Below, piece by piece: positions 62,539-64,000 of a DNA stretch of 64,000 nucleotides; positions within the stretch are counted from its first letter, which is position 1; each line of letters begins with the position of its first letter. The notes under the pieces were generated by a model. It made no database searches. It saw only the letters and a program-made list of their open reading frames with translations, and was not told the DNA's origin. The translations under genes were made by a program, and so were the position numbers. The DNA comes from Alkalimonas delamerensis (lineage in GTDB: Bacteria > Pseudomonadota > Gammaproteobacteria > Enterobacterales > Alteromonadaceae). The stretch covers positions 620,001-684,000 of the forward strand of contig NZ_JAUZVY010000001.1 of assembly GCF_030717955.1 (NCBI RefSeq), given 5' to 3'.

Positions 62539-62586
62539 AACGCCGTGTTTGGGTTCAGACCCAGGTCGAACTTCACGGCGTTTTTT
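62539..62586 (+). terminator. Terminator after frr
   Basis: Outer stem AACGCCGTG/CACGGCGTT with an inner GGGT/ACCC hairpin and six T residues at the end. Confidence 0.85.
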
Positions 62587-62604
62587 ATTTGATGCAGGAG
62601 TCGC

Positions 62605-63375
62605 ATGTCTAGTTCGTCGCAACTGAGCCAGAATGAGTTGCCAAAACACGTTGCCATCATCATGGATGGCAACGGGCGCTGGGCGAAGCAACAGGGAAGG
62701 CCCCGGGTCTGGGGACATAAAAAAGGTGCCGATGCCGTGCGCCGAAGTGTGCGTTTTTGTCGCGAGTTAAACATTCCGGCCTTAACGCTGTTCGCCTTTA
62801 GCAGTGAAAACTGGCAACGACCGGCCGACGAAGTCAGCAGCTTGATGCAGCTTTTCAAATTGATGCTGAAGAGTGAAGTCAAAAATCTGCATAAAAATCA
62901 GGTAAGGCTGCGGGTCTGTGGAGATTTGAGTGCTTTTTCGACGGACTTGCGGCAGCAAATTGAAAGTGCTGAAGCGTTAACCGCAGACAACCAGGCATTG
63001 ACACTGACCATTGCAGCCAATTATGGTGGCCGTTGGGATATCACTCAGGCTGCGCGTCAGCTGGCGATGGACGTTGCTGCTGGTCATTTGCAACCCGAGG
63101 CCATCGACGAGCAACGACTGGGGCAAAACATTCAGTTGGCCGATTTGCCCGAGTTGGATTTGCTGATCCGCACCGGTGGTGATTTGCGCATCAGTAATTT
63201 TTTATTATGGCAGGCGGCCTACGCCGAGTTGTGGTTTACTCCAACGCTCTGGCCCGATTTTAATCAGCAGGTATTTTCCGAGGCGATAGCGGCTTATGTC
63301 AGTCGTGAACGACGCTTTGGCTGTACCTCTGAGCAAGTCTGCGCTCTGGCCTTCCGCCAATCGAAAGGAACCTAA
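62605..63375 (+). CDS. uppS: Undecaprenyl diphosphate synthase
   Basis: A 256-residue cis-prenyltransferase that makes the C55 carrier lipid. HVAIIMDGNGRWAKQQG (catalytic Asp), FAFSSENWQRP, and LLIRTGGDLRISNFLLWQAAYAELWF are diagnostic. It precedes cdsA with a 1-bp gap. Confidence 0.98.
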   Translation: MSSSSQLSQNELPKHVAIIMDGNGRWAKQQGRPRVWGHKKGADAVRRSVRFCRELNIPALTLFAFSSENWQRPADEVSSLMQLFKLMLKSEVKNLHKNQVRLRVCGDLSAFSTDLRQQIESAEALTADNQALTLTIAANYGGRWDITQAARQLAMDVAAGHLQPEAIDEQRLGQNIQLADLPELDLLIRTGGDLRISNFLLWQAAYAELWFTPTLWPDFNQQVFSEAIAAYVSRERRFGCTSEQVCALAFRQSKGT

Positions 63376-63376
63376 T

Positions 63377-64000
63377 TTGCTAAAACAACGAATAATAACA
63401 GCAGTCATTCTGGCGCCACTGGCACTGGCCGCCGTATTTTTTTTGCCCTTGGCGGGTTTTGCCACCTTTGTCGCTATTGCTTTTTTATTGGGCGCCTGGG
63501 AGTGGGGGAGCTTCTGTGGCCTGCAGCACAGTCGAAAGCGTTGGGGTTTTGTTGCCCTGATGGCTGCCATTCTGCTTTGCCTGTACTGGCTGTTGCCGGT
63601 AGGCTTGAACTGGCCTTATACCAGCTCGGCACTGATTTTGGCGGTGCTGGCCTGTGGACTGCTTTGGTGGGGACTGGCCGTCGCTTTGGTGGTTAGCTTC
63701 CCGGCCAGTCAGTCGCTTTGGTCTGAACGGCTGTGGCTTAGAGCCCTGATGGGCCTGTTAACCCTGGTGCCGGCCTGGCTTGGCCTGGTGCTGGTGCGCA
63801 GTGTTGGTATCGAGACCAACCCCTACACCGGCGCCTGGTTGATTTGTGGCTTATTGGCTTTGGTGTGGGCGGCAGATATCGGCGGTTACCTGGTAGGTAA
63901 GCCATTTGGGCGGACCAAGCTGATGCCGAAAGTCAGTCCCGGTAAAACCATAGAAGGGATGCTGGGCGGTTTGCTGATGGTTTTTGCATTGCTGGCCGTT
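63377..64000 (+). CDS. cdsA: Phosphatidate cytidylyltransferase, 5' part
   Basis: The frame starts at TTG 63377 with AAGGA about 6-7 nt upstream and runs off the right edge (208 codons seen). Several hydrophobic helices, then ADIGGYLVGKPFGRTKLMPKVSPGKTIEGMLGG, matching the CdsA signature up to the first part of the active site. It makes CDP-diacylglycerol in the inner membrane. The C-terminal end is outside the window. Confidence 0.93.
   Translation, partial: MLKQRIITAVILAPLALAAVFFLPLAGFATFVAIAFLLGAWEWGSFCGLQHSRKRWGFVALMAAILLCLYWLLPVGLNWPYTSSALILAVLACGLLWWGLAVALVVSFPASQSLWSERLWLRALMGLLTLVPAWLGLVLVRSVGIETNPYTGAWLICGLLALVWAADIGGYLVGKPFGRTKLMPKVSPGKTIEGMLGGLLMVFALLAV

Overview
The window is chromosomal DNA of a gammaproteobacterium of the Alteromonadales type. 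The best overall fit is a Rheinheimera/Alkalimonas-like genus, inferred from protein likeness and gene order, not from any database search. The order of many housekeeping genes resembles enterics, vibrios and Shewanella: rnhA/dnaQ, gltBD near arcB, gcvA-ygdD-rlmM, ppnN/xni, queF/syd, yqcC-truC-yqcA, and dapD-glnD-map next to rpsB-tsf-pyrH-frr-uppS-cdsA. Coding is dense, with short gaps and several ATGA-type overlaps.

Layout. 1-6.9 kb: the start of a chemoreceptor gene, a CHASE/PAS/SSDEF/EAL c-di-GMP protein, a periplasmic glutathione peroxidase, rnhA/dnaQ and a membrane-anchored conserved protein. 6.9-7.5 kb: a tRNA-Asp operon with four identical genes and a fifth, damaged copy. 7.6-8.7 kb: an AT-rich two-gene array whose boundaries follow integron cassette rules (attC-like sites), with no integrase gene in the window. 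8.8-13.6 kb: a YfcC-type carrier, a membrane protein fused to a spermidine-synthase-like domain and a DUF4382 lipoprotein. 13.6-19.5 kb: gltD and gltB. 19.9-27.5 kb: an apparent cyanophycin-scavenging module made of an exported cyanophycinase, a TonB-dependent receptor, a YfcC-type carrier and an isoaspartyl dipeptidase. It lies between gltB and arcB. 27.5-32.3 kb: arcB and arcA, converging, then an orphan sensor kinase. 32.5-41.9 kb: rsmC-trmB, mutY-yggX, the gcvA-hydrolase-ygdD-rlmM run, small membrane or lipoprotein genes and an isocitrate dehydrogenase. 42-47.8 kb: ppnN-xni-DUF3192-unknown operon and a GGDEF cyclase. 47.9-48.25 kb: a gene-free stretch that may encode a small transcript. 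48.3-54.8 kb: queF/syd, a 309-bp inverted-repeat element and small conserved genes up to yqcA. 54.8-64 kb: dapD, glnD and map on the minus strand, diverging from rpsB, tsf, pyrH, frr, uppS and the start of cdsA.

How the parts fit. In the cyanophycin module the secreted enzyme would release beta-Asp-Arg, the receptor and carrier would bring it in, and the isoaspartyl dipeptidase would split it to Asp and Arg beside the glutamate synthase genes. The dipeptidase has Leu in place of the first His of its HxH metal motif. The most unusual items are this module, the cassette pair beside the tRNA-Asp array, the damaged fifth tRNA, the 309-bp folded element and the candidate small RNA. All functional names rest on motif recognition by eye.
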